NCBI RefSeq assembly: GCF_002870965.1
Contig: NZ_PHSO01000006.1
Coordinates: 310,001 to 374,000 of the forward strand
Direction: 5' to 3'
DNA: 64,000 nt
Origin: Tsuneonella flava
GTDB taxonomy: Bacteria > Pseudomonadota > Alphaproteobacteria > Sphingomonadales > Sphingomonadaceae
A program made the translations under genes and the position numbers. Below are positions 33,930 to 43,280 of the stretch, piece by piece (the first letter of the stretch is position 1; the number at the start of each line of letters is the position of its first letter). The notes below the pieces were generated by a model. That model was not told the DNA's origin, did not search any database, and saw nothing but the letters and a program-made list of their open reading frames with translations.

Positions 33930-35285
33930 TCATCCGGCTGAGGCAGCATTGGATGCCAGCACCCGCACGTCGCTGGCAAAGCGCCAGCAAAGGCCATCCA
34001 CCGGGTATTCGAGCGAGACTTCGGCTGCAAAAGACCGCCTGGGAATCTCGCGGATCAACTGCGTGCCAAATCCATTGTGCAACGGCGGTTCCACCGGCGG
34101 CCCGCCGGATTCGGTCCATTCGATCGCAAATGCATCATCGCCCGCTTGCCATGTGATGGAAACCACACCGCCTTCTACCGACAATGCGCCGTATTTGATG
34201 GAATTGGTTGCCAGTTCATGCAGAGCCATTCCGATCACTTCCGCCGCGCGCGGGTTCAGCGCACAGTCCGGCCCATCCAGCACGATTACATCTTCACGCG
34301 CGCTGACAAATGCCAGTTGCAGCTCCGCCAGTTCGCGCACCGGCACTTCGCGCCAGTCGCGCCTGACAAGAATATCCTGGTTGACTGCCAGACTGCCGAC
34401 CCGTTCCTCGAACCGACGCACGAGCGCGGGATCGGCACGGATCGAACTGCGCGCCAATGCCTGCACTTTGGCCAGCATGTTCTTCGAACGATGGTTCACT
34501 TCCTGCAACAGCAACTGGATCTGTTCGGCCTGTTCGCGCTGTTCGGTAATATCGGTATTCGTGCCGAACCAGTTGGTGACTTTGCCCGCGTCATCCCGAA
34601 TTGGCTTCGCGCGCCCAAGGAACCAGCGCCATTCGCCATCGGCCCGCCGCAATGGAAAAATGTCCTCCCACTCGACCCCGCGCGCTACGCAACTGAAGAA
34701 ACGAGAATATACCCGGTCCTGATGGTCTGGACGGTGGAAGTGCAGCCAGCCAAGCTCGCGCATCTCGTCAGGCGTTGTGCCGGTATATTCGTACCATCGC
34801 TGGTTGTACCATCCGATCGCGCCATCGGATTCCGCAATCCACGCCAGCTGCGACATGTTTTCGCCGAGCATACGGAACCGCGCCTCACTCTGGCGCAGCC
34901 GCCGTTCTGCCAATACCCGTTCGGTGGCATCACGCATGATCGTGCTCGCCCCAACGATCAGCCCGGCGGGATCGCGCACTGGCGAGACGGAGACTTCCAC
35001 ATCCAGCTCATGGCCATCCCGGTGCAGTCGTCGGGTCAGAAAAGCAGGCACACGCTCCCCCGCCCCGATACGGACGAGTATCGCATCCTCCTCGTCGCGC
35101 CGATCTGCGGGCAGCAGGCGTCGGATCGAACGCCCCACCATTTCGCTTTCGGTCCATCCAAACAAGTGGGCGGCGGCCGGATTCCAGCTGATGACAATCC
35201 CGCTCAAATCCTTCGCGACTATCCCATCATCCGAAGACGCGATGAGCGCAGCATAGTGATCGCGTGGATCCATCGACCGTCGCAT
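33930..35285 (-). CDS. two-PAS sensor histidine kinase, HWE/HisKA_2 class
   Basis: About 451 aa from the ATG at 35285. A second ATG at 35273 and a TTG at 35315 are alternatives; no site has an ideal ribosome-binding site. PAS domain 1 (about residues 8-122, with a PAC-like SVSPVRDPAGLIVGASTIMR) and PAS domain 2 (about 135-250) come before the kinase. The phospho-acceptor His lies in EVNHRSKNMLAKVQAL, and the ATPase N-box is HELATNSIKYGALS. No LOV cysteine motif is seen, so it is not an obvious blue-light sensor. There are no membrane segments, so it is soluble. No response regulator is adjacent, making it an orphan kinase. Confidence 0.88.
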   Translation of the reverse strand: MRRSMDPRDHYAALIASSDDGIVAKDLSGIVISWNPAAAHLFGWTESEMVGRSIRRLLPADRRDEEDAILVRIGAGERVPAFLTRRLHRDGHELDVEVSVSPVRDPAGLIVGASTIMRDATERVLAERRLRQSEARFRMLGENMSQLAWIAESDGAIGWYNQRWYEYTGTTPDEMRELGWLHFHRPDHQDRVYSRFFSCVARGVEWEDIFPLRRADGEWRWFLGRAKPIRDDAGKVTNWFGTNTDITEQREQAEQIQLLLQEVNHRSKNMLAKVQALARSSIRADPALVRRFEERVGSLAVNQDILVRRDWREVPVRELAELQLAFVSAREDVIVLDGPDCALNPRAAEVIGMALHELATNSIKYGALSVEGGVVSITWQAGDDAFAIEWTESGGPPVEPPLHNGFGTQLIREIPRRSFAAEVSLEYPVDGLCWRFASDVRVLASNAASAG

Positions 35286-35552
35286 GCCTTTTTGTGAAAG
35301 CCCCGTATCGAACAAAGTCTAGCACATTTTTCAGAATACAGAACAGGTTACGAGCCACCTTCCACTCACAACCCGCATTATATGGCTGCTACTAATACGG
35401 AGACAGGAAGAGATAGTCGGCTCGCGAAACCGCTCGCTCTTGTGCCCAGGAACTCAGCTCGATCGCGGTTACGGGACGGACGCAGTGCGCTGAACAACGT
35501 GGAGGATGATAGCGAGGGCGCGCGGGTCGATGCGACTACCGCTCGATCCGGC

Positions 35553-36761
35553 TTACAACCCTGCGGCAGCCAGCGCCCTATCGAGATCCTCTTTCAGATC
35601 TTCGATATCTTCCAGCCCTACGTTGAAACGCAGCAACCCTTCGGTCACCCCCATTTCCGCCCGCGCTTCTTCGCCCATACTGGCGTGCGTGGTACTGGCT
35701 GGATGGCACATCAGGCTGCGGGCATCGCCAATGTTGTTCGAAATATCGATCAGTTCGAGCGCGTCAAGCAGAGCAAATGCCTGCTGGCGGCCGCCGGGCA
35801 CTTCGAAAGCGAAAATTGGCCCGGTTGCACGCATCTGGCGCAAGGCAAGTTCGTGGCGCGGGTGGCTCGGCAAGCCGGGGTGCAACATTCGTGCGACACG
35901 CGGTTCGAGGAACCGCCCCAGTTCCAGCGCATTCCCGCTCTGCCGCATGGCGCGCAATTCGAGTGTTTCGAGCCCCTTCAACACTACCCATGCATTGAAC
36001 GGAGACAAATTGGGGCCGGTATTCCGCTGAAACGGCAGCAGGACTTCGTCGATCCATTCACGGCTGCCGCATACTGCCCCGGCAAGGACACGCCCCTGCC
36101 CATCCATCAGCTTGGTCGCGCTGTATGCAACCACATCCGCCCCGAAATCCATCGGGCGTTGCAAAACGCTTGTCGCAAATGCGTTATCCACCACTGTAGT
36201 GATTTCGTGCGATTTGGCGAGGTCGCAGATATACTGCAAATCGACCACGTCGAGCGTTGGGTTAGCCGGAGTTTCGAAGAAGAAGACCTTGGTGTTCGGC
36301 CGGATCGCCTTGTCCCACTCTCCATCGATAGCGGAATCGATGACAGTCGTTTCAATGCCAAAACGAGGCAGCAAGCTGTCGACAAGCCAGCGACACGATC
36401 CGAACGCCGCACGGGCCGCAACGATATGGTCACCGGCAGACAACTGGCACAACAACGCGGCGGTCATCGCCGCCATGCCACTGGCCTGAGTACGACAGGC
36501 CTCGGCGCCTTCCATCAGGGCTATACGTTCTTCCAACATTGCCACAGTGGGATTTTGCAGGCGCGAATAGGTCATCCCTTCCGCTTCACCGGCAAAGCGT
36601 GCAGCTACCGTCTCCGCATCATCGTAGGAGTACCCCGAAGTGAGGAACAATGCCTCACTCGTTTCCCCATTTTCCGAACGCCAAGTGCCACCGCGTATTG
36701 CACGTGTAGCGGGGCGCCAGTTGGAAGTGATCGAGCGATTGAGGCCGGTGGTCTTTTTCAT
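35553..36761 (-). CDS. metZ: O-succinylhomoserine sulfhydrylase
   Basis: 402 aa from the ATG at 36761 (MKKTTGLNRSITSNWRPATR). The PLP-dependent Cys/Met metabolism fold is complete: SGYSYDDAETVAARFAGEAE, YSRLQNPTV, QASGMAAM, FFETPANPTLDVVDL and the PLP-binding lysine in SATKLMDGQGR. MetZ makes homocysteine directly from O-succinylhomoserine and sulfide. I looked upstream for a SAM-II riboswitch and could not convince myself of one. It is oppositely oriented to its flanking mobile-free spacer and monocistronic. Confidence 0.92.
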   Translation of the reverse strand: MKKTTGLNRSITSNWRPATRAIRGGTWRSENGETSEALFLTSGYSYDDAETVAARFAGEAEGMTYSRLQNPTVAMLEERIALMEGAEACRTQASGMAAMTAALLCQLSAGDHIVAARAAFGSCRWLVDSLLPRFGIETTVIDSAIDGEWDKAIRPNTKVFFFETPANPTLDVVDLQYICDLAKSHEITTVVDNAFATSVLQRPMDFGADVVAYSATKLMDGQGRVLAGAVCGSREWIDEVLLPFQRNTGPNLSPFNAWVVLKGLETLELRAMRQSGNALELGRFLEPRVARMLHPGLPSHPRHELALRQMRATGPIFAFEVPGGRQQAFALLDALELIDISNNIGDARSLMCHPASTTHASMGEEARAEMGVTEGLLRFNVGLEDIEDLKEDLDRALAAAGL

Positions 36762-36895
36762 AACGGCTGCGCGCATCGCGCAGACACGATCACGGTGCAA
36801 CGAAAAACACGCGGGTACGATGCCCGATCTCTTATTGTAGCGACTGAAGCGCCACTTGCTCGCAACCGCAGCGAATATGATTCGCCATATGCCAA

Positions 36896-36930
36896 AAAAG
36901 GCGGAACCCCGTGAAGGGCCCCGCCTCTTA
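36896..36930 (-). terminator. intrinsic terminator of the first twin-peptide gene
   Basis: On the minus strand AGGCGG pairs with CCGCCT around a GC-rich loop and runs into six T residues. It lies about 40 bp after the stop of the gene at 36968-37183. Confidence 0.8.
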
Positions 36931-36967
36931 ATCTCTACCGAGTAAAGCCGACAAAGTCGGCAGATTA

Positions 36968-37183
36968 CTACGGGCTGGTCGGCTCGTCGTCGCCAGTGGT
37001 GGCGATGACCACAACACCGATCACAACGGCCAGAGCAGCGATGATTGCACCGATCGGCGCGCCCATCTTGCTCGACTTGGTTGCCGGTGCCGAAGCACGG
37101 TCAGCATTAGCAGCCTGAGCTGCTGCAGGTGCAACAGCGAGTGCTGCCGCTGCAGTTGCAAGAGCGATCTTGCTGATCTTCAT
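36968..37183 (-). CDS. small secreted membrane peptide, twin copy A
   Basis: 71 aa from the ATG at 37183, with GGGGA at a good distance upstream. Layout: a Sec signal peptide (to about residue 24, ending AAQAA), a short polar linker with RASAPATKSSK, one hydrophobic helix (about 45-62, IGAIIAALAVVIGVVVIA) and an acidic tail ending DDEPTSP. It is a paralogue of the next gene, which has the same layout and tail. It resembles a family of tiny Erythrobacteraceae proteins I recall with R-x-S-A-P and a DDEP-type end. Role unknown; an envelope location is likely. Confidence 0.72.
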   Translation of the reverse strand: MKISKIALATAAAALAVAPAAAQAANADRASAPATKSSKMGAPIGAIIAALAVVIGVVVIATTGDDEPTSP

Positions 37184-37355
37184 TAAACTTCCCCTTACTA
37201 ATTCCATTCATCGCAAACAATGTCCGCGACAAACGACCGAATCGCAAAAACAATTCGATTCTTTCAGTAGTTACGCCCAGTAGAGGGCGCAACCTTCTAC
37301 AATCGACCGGTCGTACATTTCATACAACCTGTCGCATCAATCCAACACTATCCCC

Positions 37356-37574
37356 CTACGGACTCGCAGGTTCGTCGTCGTTCGTGGCAAGCACAATAGC
37401 CCCAGCCACGATCGCGATAGTAGCAATAACCAGCAATAATGACCGATCCTTGAACAAACTGTTCGATTTCTCGGCAGGTTTGCTTGCCCGTTCGATTTGG
37501 GCAGCCTGTGCCACGACAGGTGTTGCGACCAGCACAAGCGACCCGGCAGCCAAAACCAATTTGCGGAAATTCAT
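37356..37574 (-). CDS. small secreted membrane peptide, twin copy B
   Basis: 72 aa from the ATG at 37574; ATGs at 37580 and 37583 are also in frame, and AAGG lies 9 bases before the chosen one. It has a signal peptide (ending VVAQAA), linker ERASKPAEKSNSLF, one hydrophobic helix (VIATIAIVAGAIVLA) and tail TNDDEPASP. The linker and tail match copy A closely, while the signal and helix have diverged, which fits an old tandem duplication. It is divergent from the GT39 gene. Confidence 0.7.
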   Translation of the reverse strand: MNFRKLVLAAGSLVLVATPVVAQAAQIERASKPAEKSNSLFKDRSLLLVIATIAIVAGAIVLATNDDEPASP

Positions 37575-37762
37575 ATCCATCATCCTTGCACACGGTACGG
37601 CTATACTTGCCGATCGTTCCCGGCAGACCGCGCATATTTTCGGATCTGGCTTTATGGCAATTCCTGCATCTTCGCAACCGCACAACAGATCAGCGGCAAC
37701 AAACCACAGGTTCAGCGACGCCAACATGTGCAATTGCTTGCACTCTTTTCTGTGCACTCGTA

Positions 37763-39046
37763 ATGGCCCGCGCCATGCAACAGCCGACGCAATCCCGCGA
37801 TCCGTTCGTCTGGTGCATTGCGCTGACTGCGGTGTTTTTCGCCTTCACCATGCACCGCCTGGCAATCCCCACTGCACCCTACTTCGACGAAATCCATTAT
37901 CTGCCTGCCGCGCGCGAGATGCTGGCAATGCATAAGTGGGTCAATCGTGAACACCCGATGTTCGGCAAAGAGATGATCGCGTTGGGGATGTGGGCGCTGG
38001 GCGACAATCCCTGGGGATGGCGGATCGGGTCGGCGCTGGCGGGAACATTAACATTCTGGGCAAGCATTCGCGCCCTGTGGTTTGCGTCGCAGCGCCGCTT
38101 CGCCACATTGGCCTATGGCATATTGCTGGCGAGCGGTTTCATGCTGCTGATTCAGTCGCAAATCGCCATGCTCGATGCATATATGCTCGCTGCGCTAGCA
38201 GTGTCGTTCTGGATGCTGGCCAAAGCTGTCCGGCAGCCTGAACATGGCCGCCGTTATCTGGCAGCCAGCGGAATCGCCATGGGCGTGGCGATGGGAACCA
38301 AATGGAATGCCGTGCCACTGGCCATCGTACCCGGCCTCGCATTCCTGATTGTTCGGGCGCGTGCAGCAGGATGGCGTTTCGTGTGGAGCAAACGCGGCGC
38401 GCCCGTCCCCGGCGTCACATTGCTGGAAGCGGCCCTCTGGCTCGGCGTCGTACCTCTTCTGGCATATTGGGCGACATTCTTTCCCGCCTATTTCTTCAGC
38501 GTCAATCCGCTCCAACTAGGCGGGTTTCTGGATTATCAGAGCAAGATGCTGGCCTTGCAGGAAAGCGTCATCAAACCGCATCAATATTCCACCCGCTGGT
38601 GGCAATGGGTACTCGATCAACGCGGGCTATGGTATCTCTACCGCGATATCGACGGAGCACAGCGCGGGGTCGTTATGATCGGCAATCCGCTGACAATGAT
38701 TGCCGGGATAGTGGCGTGGACGTGGTGTTTATGGGCCGGAATTCGCGGGCAAAAAGATGCGCTCGCCGTGGCGGTGCTGTATATTTTCGCGATCGGATTC
38801 TGGATCATCGCTCCTAAGCCGATCCAGTTCTTCTACCACTACCTCGCCCCGTCGCTGATCCTGTTTGCAGCGCTGGCACTGGCACTCGACGCGCTATGGC
38901 GCAGGGGGCCACGCTGGTTACCGCTGGCATTCCTGACCGCAGCGTGTGGAATATTCGCGTGGTTTTATCCCATTATCAGCGCAGCGCCCCTCGAAGGTGG
39001 CCGTCCGGCGTTCCTTCACTGGATGTGGCTCGATAGCTGGAAATAA
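37763..39046 (+). CDS. GT39 (PMT-type) glycosyltransferase
   Basis: 427 aa from the ATG at 37763 (a second ATG 12 bases later is possible). About eleven membrane helices. The first extracytoplasmic loop has the PMT-type YFDEIHYLPAAR with the catalytic Asp-Glu, and REHPMFGKEMIALG matches the HPPLGK motif of phospholipid-carrier-dependent mannosyltransferases. Such enzymes move sugar from a polyprenyl-phosphate carrier to protein or lipid outside the membrane. The GT2-GtrA gene just downstream could supply that carrier. It is convergent with it, 16 bp apart. Confidence 0.88.
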   Translation: MARAMQQPTQSRDPFVWCIALTAVFFAFTMHRLAIPTAPYFDEIHYLPAAREMLAMHKWVNREHPMFGKEMIALGMWALGDNPWGWRIGSALAGTLTFWASIRALWFASQRRFATLAYGILLASGFMLLIQSQIAMLDAYMLAALAVSFWMLAKAVRQPEHGRRYLAASGIAMGVAMGTKWNAVPLAIVPGLAFLIVRARAAGWRFVWSKRGAPVPGVTLLEAALWLGVVPLLAYWATFFPAYFFSVNPLQLGGFLDYQSKMLALQESVIKPHQYSTRWWQWVLDQRGLWYLYRDIDGAQRGVVMIGNPLTMIAGIVAWTWCLWAGIRGQKDALAVAVLYIFAIGFWIIAPKPIQFFYHYLAPSLILFAALALALDALWRRGPRWLPLAFLTAACGIFAWFYPIISAAPLEGGRPAFLHWMWLDSWK

Positions 39047-39062
39047 CGCCCGGCAATCGCCG

Positions 39063-40151
39063 TCAGAAACGACCCCACACAAACCGGCTCGACAAGGCGT
39101 AGTTCCAAACCGATCCGATCAGGATGCCTGCCAGCGCAGCCAGAACCCAATGGAACCCGCGCGCCTGCAGCAATGTCGCCACTGCGACATTGGCAAGCGC
39201 CCCGATGGCACAGGTGGCACAGAAACCGGCCCATCCGCGCACTATTGCGGAAAGCCCGGTAAGCCGCTGATCGCGATAGGTCAGCCAGTTATTGACCCAG
39301 AAATTGAACGTCATCGCCGCAAAGGTCGCGAAAACGGTCGCCAGAGCGAACCCTTCCCCGGCAAACCGATAGAGCAGCGTCAGCACCGCAAGGTGCACGA
39401 CGATCCCCGCAGCTCCAACCGTTCCGAACAAGGCGAAGCGTGACGGAACGAAGCGCCCGAAACTGCGATCGTAAAGGCCGACGAGAAATTCGAACGCCAC
39501 CGCAGAATCGAGCTTGCTTTCGCCACTCAACCGCTCCGCGAACTGGAGCGGGAATTCTTTCACACGCAAGCTGGGATTGGCAGTAGCCAACAGGTCGAGC
39601 AGGATTTTGAAGCCAATACCCGAAAGTCGCGGTGCCGCCGCCCGCAGGTGTTCGCTGCGCGTCAGGAAAAAACCGCTCATCGGATCGGTCATTTCCACAC
39701 CTGTCACTCTGCGAGCGAGCCGATTGGCCAATCGCGAACCCTTTTCCCGCGTCTGGCTGGACAGCCCCGCCGCGCTGCCCCCTTCGACAAAGCGGGAGCC
39801 GACGGCAATATCGCAATCGCCCGCCTTCACAGCCGCCAGCATCTGTACCAGCAGCGCAGGATCGTGCTGATGATCCGCGTCCATCAGGGCAACGAATGGC
39901 GCCGCTGTCGCACACATCCCCTCTATCGCAGCAGAGGCCAGCCCGCGCCGTTTGAAACGCTGGATTACACGCACACGGTTATCTGCCAGCGCCAGAGCGC
40001 GCGCGACATCGGCCGTGCCATCGGTGCTGTCGTCGTCGACAACGATTACTTCCCACGAGACATCGCGCAGTGCCGCGTCGATGCGCTCGATCAGCGGAGC
40101 CAGATTGCTACGCTCGTTGAGCGTCGGGAGAACGATAGCCAGTTCAAGCAT
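39063..40151 (-). CDS. GT2-GtrA fusion, polyprenol-phosphate sugar synthase-like
   Basis: 362 aa. Residues 1-225 are a GT2 domain of the Dpm1/polyprenyl-phosphate class: IVLPTLNERSNLAPL, DDDSTDGT and DADHQHDPALL (the metal-binding DxD equivalent), then the SGFFLTR region. Residues about 235-360 form a four-helix GtrA domain, thought to flip or anchor the lipid-linked sugar. It probably makes polyprenyl-phosphate mannose or glucose for a membrane glycosyltransferase such as the neighbour. Its stop lies 16 bp from the GT39 stop. The start is 10 bp after leuB. Confidence 0.9.
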   Translation of the reverse strand: MLELAIVLPTLNERSNLAPLIERIDAALRDVSWEVIVVDDDSTDGTADVARALALADNRVRVIQRFKRRGLASAAIEGMCATAAPFVALMDADHQHDPALLVQMLAAVKAGDCDIAVGSRFVEGGSAAGLSSQTREKGSRLANRLARRVTGVEMTDPMSGFFLTRSEHLRAAAPRLSGIGFKILLDLLATANPSLRVKEFPLQFAERLSGESKLDSAVAFEFLVGLYDRSFGRFVPSRFALFGTVGAAGIVVHLAVLTLLYRFAGEGFALATVFATFAAMTFNFWVNNWLTYRDQRLTGLSAIVRGWAGFCATCAIGALANVAVATLLQARGFHWVLAALAGILIGSVWNYALSSRFVWGRF

Positions 40152-40161
40152 TCACGGGCCT

Positions 40162-41220
40162 TTATAGCCGCGAAATCACCGCGTCACCAATTTCTCGCGT
40201 TCCCGCTTCGCCACCAAGGTCAAGCCCAAGCACTCCGTCTGCCAGCGCACCGCTCACCGCTGCTTCGATACGGTCTGCCTGTTCGGCCAGTCCAAGCGAA
40301 TGGCGCAGCAGCATGGCAGCCGACAGAATCGTTGCCATCGGGTTGGCCTTGTCCTGTCCGGCAATATCCGGCGCGCTGCCGTGGATCGGTTCGTACAGGC
40401 CAAACGTGCCATACTTAGTCTGTCGCTCGCCCAGCGCCGCGCTGGCCAGCAGACCGATCGACCCGACACACATGCTCGCCTGATCCGACAAGATATCGCC
40501 AAACAGATTGCCAGTCACGACCACATCGAACTGGCCAGGATTCTTCACCAACTGCATCGCTGCGTTATCGACGTACATGTGATCGAGAGTGACATCGGGA
40601 TATTCCTTAGCCACTTCGATCACCACATCGCGCCACAACTGGCTGGTTTCCAGCACATTGGCCTTGTCGACCGAACATAACCGCCCTTTGCGCCCCTGCG
40701 CCGCACGGAATGCTACGTGCGCGATGCGACGCACTTCGCTTTCGGTATAGCTCATCATGTCCCACCCACGGCGCTCGCCATCGGGCAAGGTTTCGATGGC
40801 TTTGTCACCGAAATAGACATCGCCGTTCAGTTCGCGCACGATTACAAGATCGATCTGGCGGGCAATCTCCGGCCGCAACGCGCTCATCCCTTCGAGCCCG
40901 TCGAACAGAGTGGCCGGACGAAGATTGGCGAACAAGGTAAGCTCGGAACGCAACCCCAGGATCGCTTGTTCCGGTCGCAAATGGCGCTCCAGATGATCGC
41001 AATCGAAATCACCGACCGCACCGAACAGGATCGCGTCCGCTCCACGTGCCAGTTCCAGCGTAGCGGGTGGTAACGGGTGACCATGGGCGCGATAGGCTGT
41101 CGCGCCGACATCGGCCCATTCCAGCGAAAATCCAGGCAAATCGAGCGCTTCCAGCACCCGCACTGCTTCCTGCGTGACTTCCTGTCCAATCCCGTCACCG
41201 GGAAGCACTGCAATTTTCAT
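40162..41220 (-). CDS. leuB: 3-isopropylmalate dehydrogenase
   Basis: 352 aa, full length, from the third-step leucine pathway, oxidising and decarboxylating 3-isopropylmalate with NAD. Visible are [13 protein letters not shown] at the start, [42 protein letters not shown] and the signature [24 protein letters not shown]. Its ATG overlaps the recO stop (ATGA), so the two are coupled. The GT2-GtrA gene follows 10 bp later. Confidence 0.96.
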   Translation of the reverse strand: MKIAVLPGDGIGQEVTQEAVRVLEALDLPGFSLEWADVGATAYRAHGHPLPPATLELARGADAILFGAVGDFDCDHLERHLRPEQAILGLRSELTLFANLRPATLFDGLEGMSALRPEIARQIDLVIVRELNGDVYFGDKAIETLPDGERRGWDMMSYTESEVRRIAHVAFRAAQGRKGRLCSVDKANVLETSQLWRDVVIEVAKEYPDVTLDHMYVDNAAMQLVKNPGQFDVVVTGNLFGDILSDQASMCVGSIGLLASAALGERQTKYGTFGLYEPIHGSAPDIAGQDKANPMATILSAAMLLRHSLGLAEQADRIEAAVSGALADGVLGLDLGGEAGTREIGDAVISRL

Positions 41221-41819
41221 AACCTGATCCGTTCCAGCCGTTCGCCAAGCATGGCGCGGGCGGCCATAACATCGCCTCGACGGTCGGCAAGGAGGTAGCG
41301 CTCCAAAGGGGCGGCATGACGGGCAAAGATTTCCAGCAGCGCCTCAAGCTCGGCTTCCCCGCCCGGCTGATTGCCGCCATATCCCAGTTCCCGCAGAACC
41401 AGCGCCTCATAGGCCACAAGCGCCCGCAACCAGCCACGCGCCGAAGGGGCATGGCAAATCGCATCGAGCGTGGCGGACAGGGCGCTGAACAACGATGGAT
41501 AGGGGTTACGCTCAGGAACTACCGTTGCTGTCAGCGCACAAACCCAGCCGATCGCAGCCGCCGCCAGCGGCTCACCGATCCATGGGCCACGGCTCTCTTT
41601 CAGTTCGAGTCTGGCGAAAGGTAACTGGCTATCGCCTCTGCCGCGAAGCTCCACGTCCACAATATTGCCGGGGATCAGCACTGGCCGCAATTGCCGCCCT
41701 CGACCACCAGCCACGTAGCCTGCGACAAGGCCGAAATCCTCAGTCAGCAAGCGAACAATAACCGCCGTTTCCCCGTGCGACCGGGCCGATACAAGAATGG
41801 CAGGCGCGCGAAGGTGCAC
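41217..41819 (-). CDS. recO: DNA repair protein RecO
   Basis: 200 aa from the GTG at 41819 ([20 protein letters not shown]), because the family begins there and the longer frame collides with the upstream esterase gene. The N-terminal OB fold is clear ([25 protein letters not shown]-like [16 protein letters not shown]), followed by the helical part. The usual C-terminal zinc cysteines are missing and the protein is shorter than the common 240 aa, as in other sphingomonads. It helps RecR load RecA. A 10-bp gap separates it from the esterase gene. Confidence 0.85.
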   Translation of the reverse strand: MHLRAPAILVSARSHGETAVIVRLLTEDFGLVAGYVAGGRGRQLRPVLIPGNIVDVELRGRGDSQLPFARLELKESRGPWIGEPLAAAAIGWVCALTATVVPERNPYPSLFSALSATLDAICHAPSARGWLRALVAYEALVLRELGYGGNQPGGEAELEALLEIFARHAAPLERYLLADRRGDVMAARAMLGERLERIRL

Positions 41820-41829
41820 AGGCGCCGGT

Positions 41830-42540
41830 CTATTCGCTGTTCGCAGGCATTGGCAACGCCGCCGCCACGTCCACTTTCGTTGCAGCGACCATCGCCGCCA
41901 CACCATCTTTCGTCGGATGAACGTGATCGGACTGGATCAATTCCGGTTTATCGTAAACACTTTCCATGAAAAACGGCACCAGCTTCGCACCATACTCTTT
42001 CGCTAATGCCGGATAGATCGCGTCGAACTGACGCTGGAATTCCGGCCCGCCGTTCGGTGGCGCGCGCATTCCCATCAGCAGCACGGGAATTCCGCGCGCC
42101 TTCAATTTTTCAAGCATCGCGGCAAGGTTGGCCTTGGTCTGTTCGGGCGGCAAACCACGCAGCAGATCGTTGCCGCCCAGCTCAAGGATCACCAGATCGG
42201 GCGTCTGCGACTGACTGTCGAGCGTGAAGTCGAGGCGTTGCAAACCGGCAGCCGTCGTATCGCCCGACACACCCGCATTGGCGATCCGCGCATCGACCCC
42301 CTCTGATCGCAGAGCGGCCTGCAGCTGGCCGGGATAGCTTTGATCGGGACTGTCGAGCCCATACCCCGCAAACAGTGAATCCCCGAATGCAAGAATATGG
42401 CGTGCCGGGCCAGAGACCTCCGCAGCAGGAGCGGACGAGGTCGTTTCTCGCGACCCCGCCTCCGGCGCGGAAGCTTCCTGCCCACACCCGGACAATGCCA
42501 GCGCCACCGCCGCCCATATCGACCACTTACCAGTAACCAT
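41830..42540 (-). CDS. SGNH-family arylesterase/thioesterase lipoprotein (TesA-like)
   Basis: 236 aa from the ATG at 42540. The signal peptide ends in lipobox ALSGC (Cys19). The SGNH blocks are present: FGDSL with the nucleophile Ser, LGGNDLL, and the catalytic pair in DHVHP near the end. The family is TesA/arylesterase. The gene is divergent from an ABC exporter of the ybbA-ybbP kind, the same order as tesA-ybbA-ybbP in E. coli, so the two may serve one envelope lipid function. It is followed by recO and leuB. Confidence 0.9.
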   Translation of the reverse strand: MVTGKWSIWAAVALALSGCGQEASAPEAGSRETTSSAPAAEVSGPARHILAFGDSLFAGYGLDSPDQSYPGQLQAALRSEGVDARIANAGVSGDTTAAGLQRLDFTLDSQSQTPDLVILELGGNDLLRGLPPEQTKANLAAMLEKLKARGIPVLLMGMRAPPNGGPEFQRQFDAIYPALAKEYGAKLVPFFMESVYDKPELIQSDHVHPTKDGVAAMVAATKVDVAAALPMPANSE

Positions 42541-42587
42541 CGACCAGCCTCCTTGCTGCTGCCCCCGACCTATGCCATCGCAGCGAT

Positions 42588-43280
42588 GTGACAAGCCCTG
42601 CCCCTGCAATTCATGCGCGAAACCTCACCCTCACACTCGGTAGCGGTTCCGCAGCGGTCGATATCCTGAAAGGGATCGACTTCGATGTCGCCGTTGGCGA
42701 AATCGTCGCGCTGCTTGGCCCATCGGGATCGGGTAAGTCGAGCCTGATGGCCGTGCTCACCGGTCTGGAACGCGCCAGCGGTGGTACGTTGGAAGTGGCT
42801 GGTGCGAATTTCGCGGCGATGGGCGAAGACGCTCTTGCCCGCGCCCGCCGGGGCCGCATCGGTATCGTTTTACAGGCATTTCATCTACTGCCGACAATGA
42901 CTGCGCTGGAAAATGTCGCCACCCCGATGGAACTGGCAGGCATTCCGGATGCGCGCGACCGGGCAGAGGCGGAGTTGCAGGCGGTCGGCCTTGGCCATCG
43001 GATTTCGCATTACCCCACGCAATTGTCCGGCGGGGAACAGCAGCGTGTCGCCATTGCTCGCGCAATTGCCCCGCGCCCCGCGTTGATTTTCGCGGACGAA
43101 CCGACAGGCAATCTCGATGCCGCAACCGGGGAAGCCATAACCGAGCTGCTTTTTGCGCGCCGTGCGGAAACCGGCGCTACGCTGCTGATTATCACCCACG
43201 ATGTCGATCTGGCCGAACGGTGCCAACGCGTTGTCACTCTCGCCGATGGGCGGATCGCGAGCGATACCGGTGAGCGATAA
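42588..43280 (+). CDS. ABC transporter ATP-binding protein (YbbA/LolD-like)
   Basis: 230 aa, GTG start. Walker A GPSGSGKSS (about residues 47-55), Q-loop IVLQAFHLLP, signature LSGGEQQRVA, Walker B LIFADEPTG and the H-loop ITHDV are complete, in the MacB/LolD subfamily. It energises the adjacent permease, whose GTG start lies inside the last codons of this gene. The divergent TesA-like gene 48 bp upstream completes the conserved cluster. Substrate unknown. Confidence 0.93.
   Translation: MTSPAPAIHARNLTLTLGSGSAAVDILKGIDFDVAVGEIVALLGPSGSGKSSLMAVLTGLERASGGTLEVAGANFAAMGEDALARARRGRIGIVLQAFHLLPTMTALENVATPMELAGIPDARDRAEAELQAVGLGHRISHYPTQLSGGEQQRVAIARAIAPRPALIFADEPTGNLDAATGEAITELLFARRAETGATLLIITHDVDLAERCQRVVTLADGRIASDTGER

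Noticed and set aside
36762-36860. SAM-II riboswitch upstream of metZ
   Set aside because: Common in alphaproteobacteria at this place, but I could not find the conserved pseudoknot pairing in the sequence.
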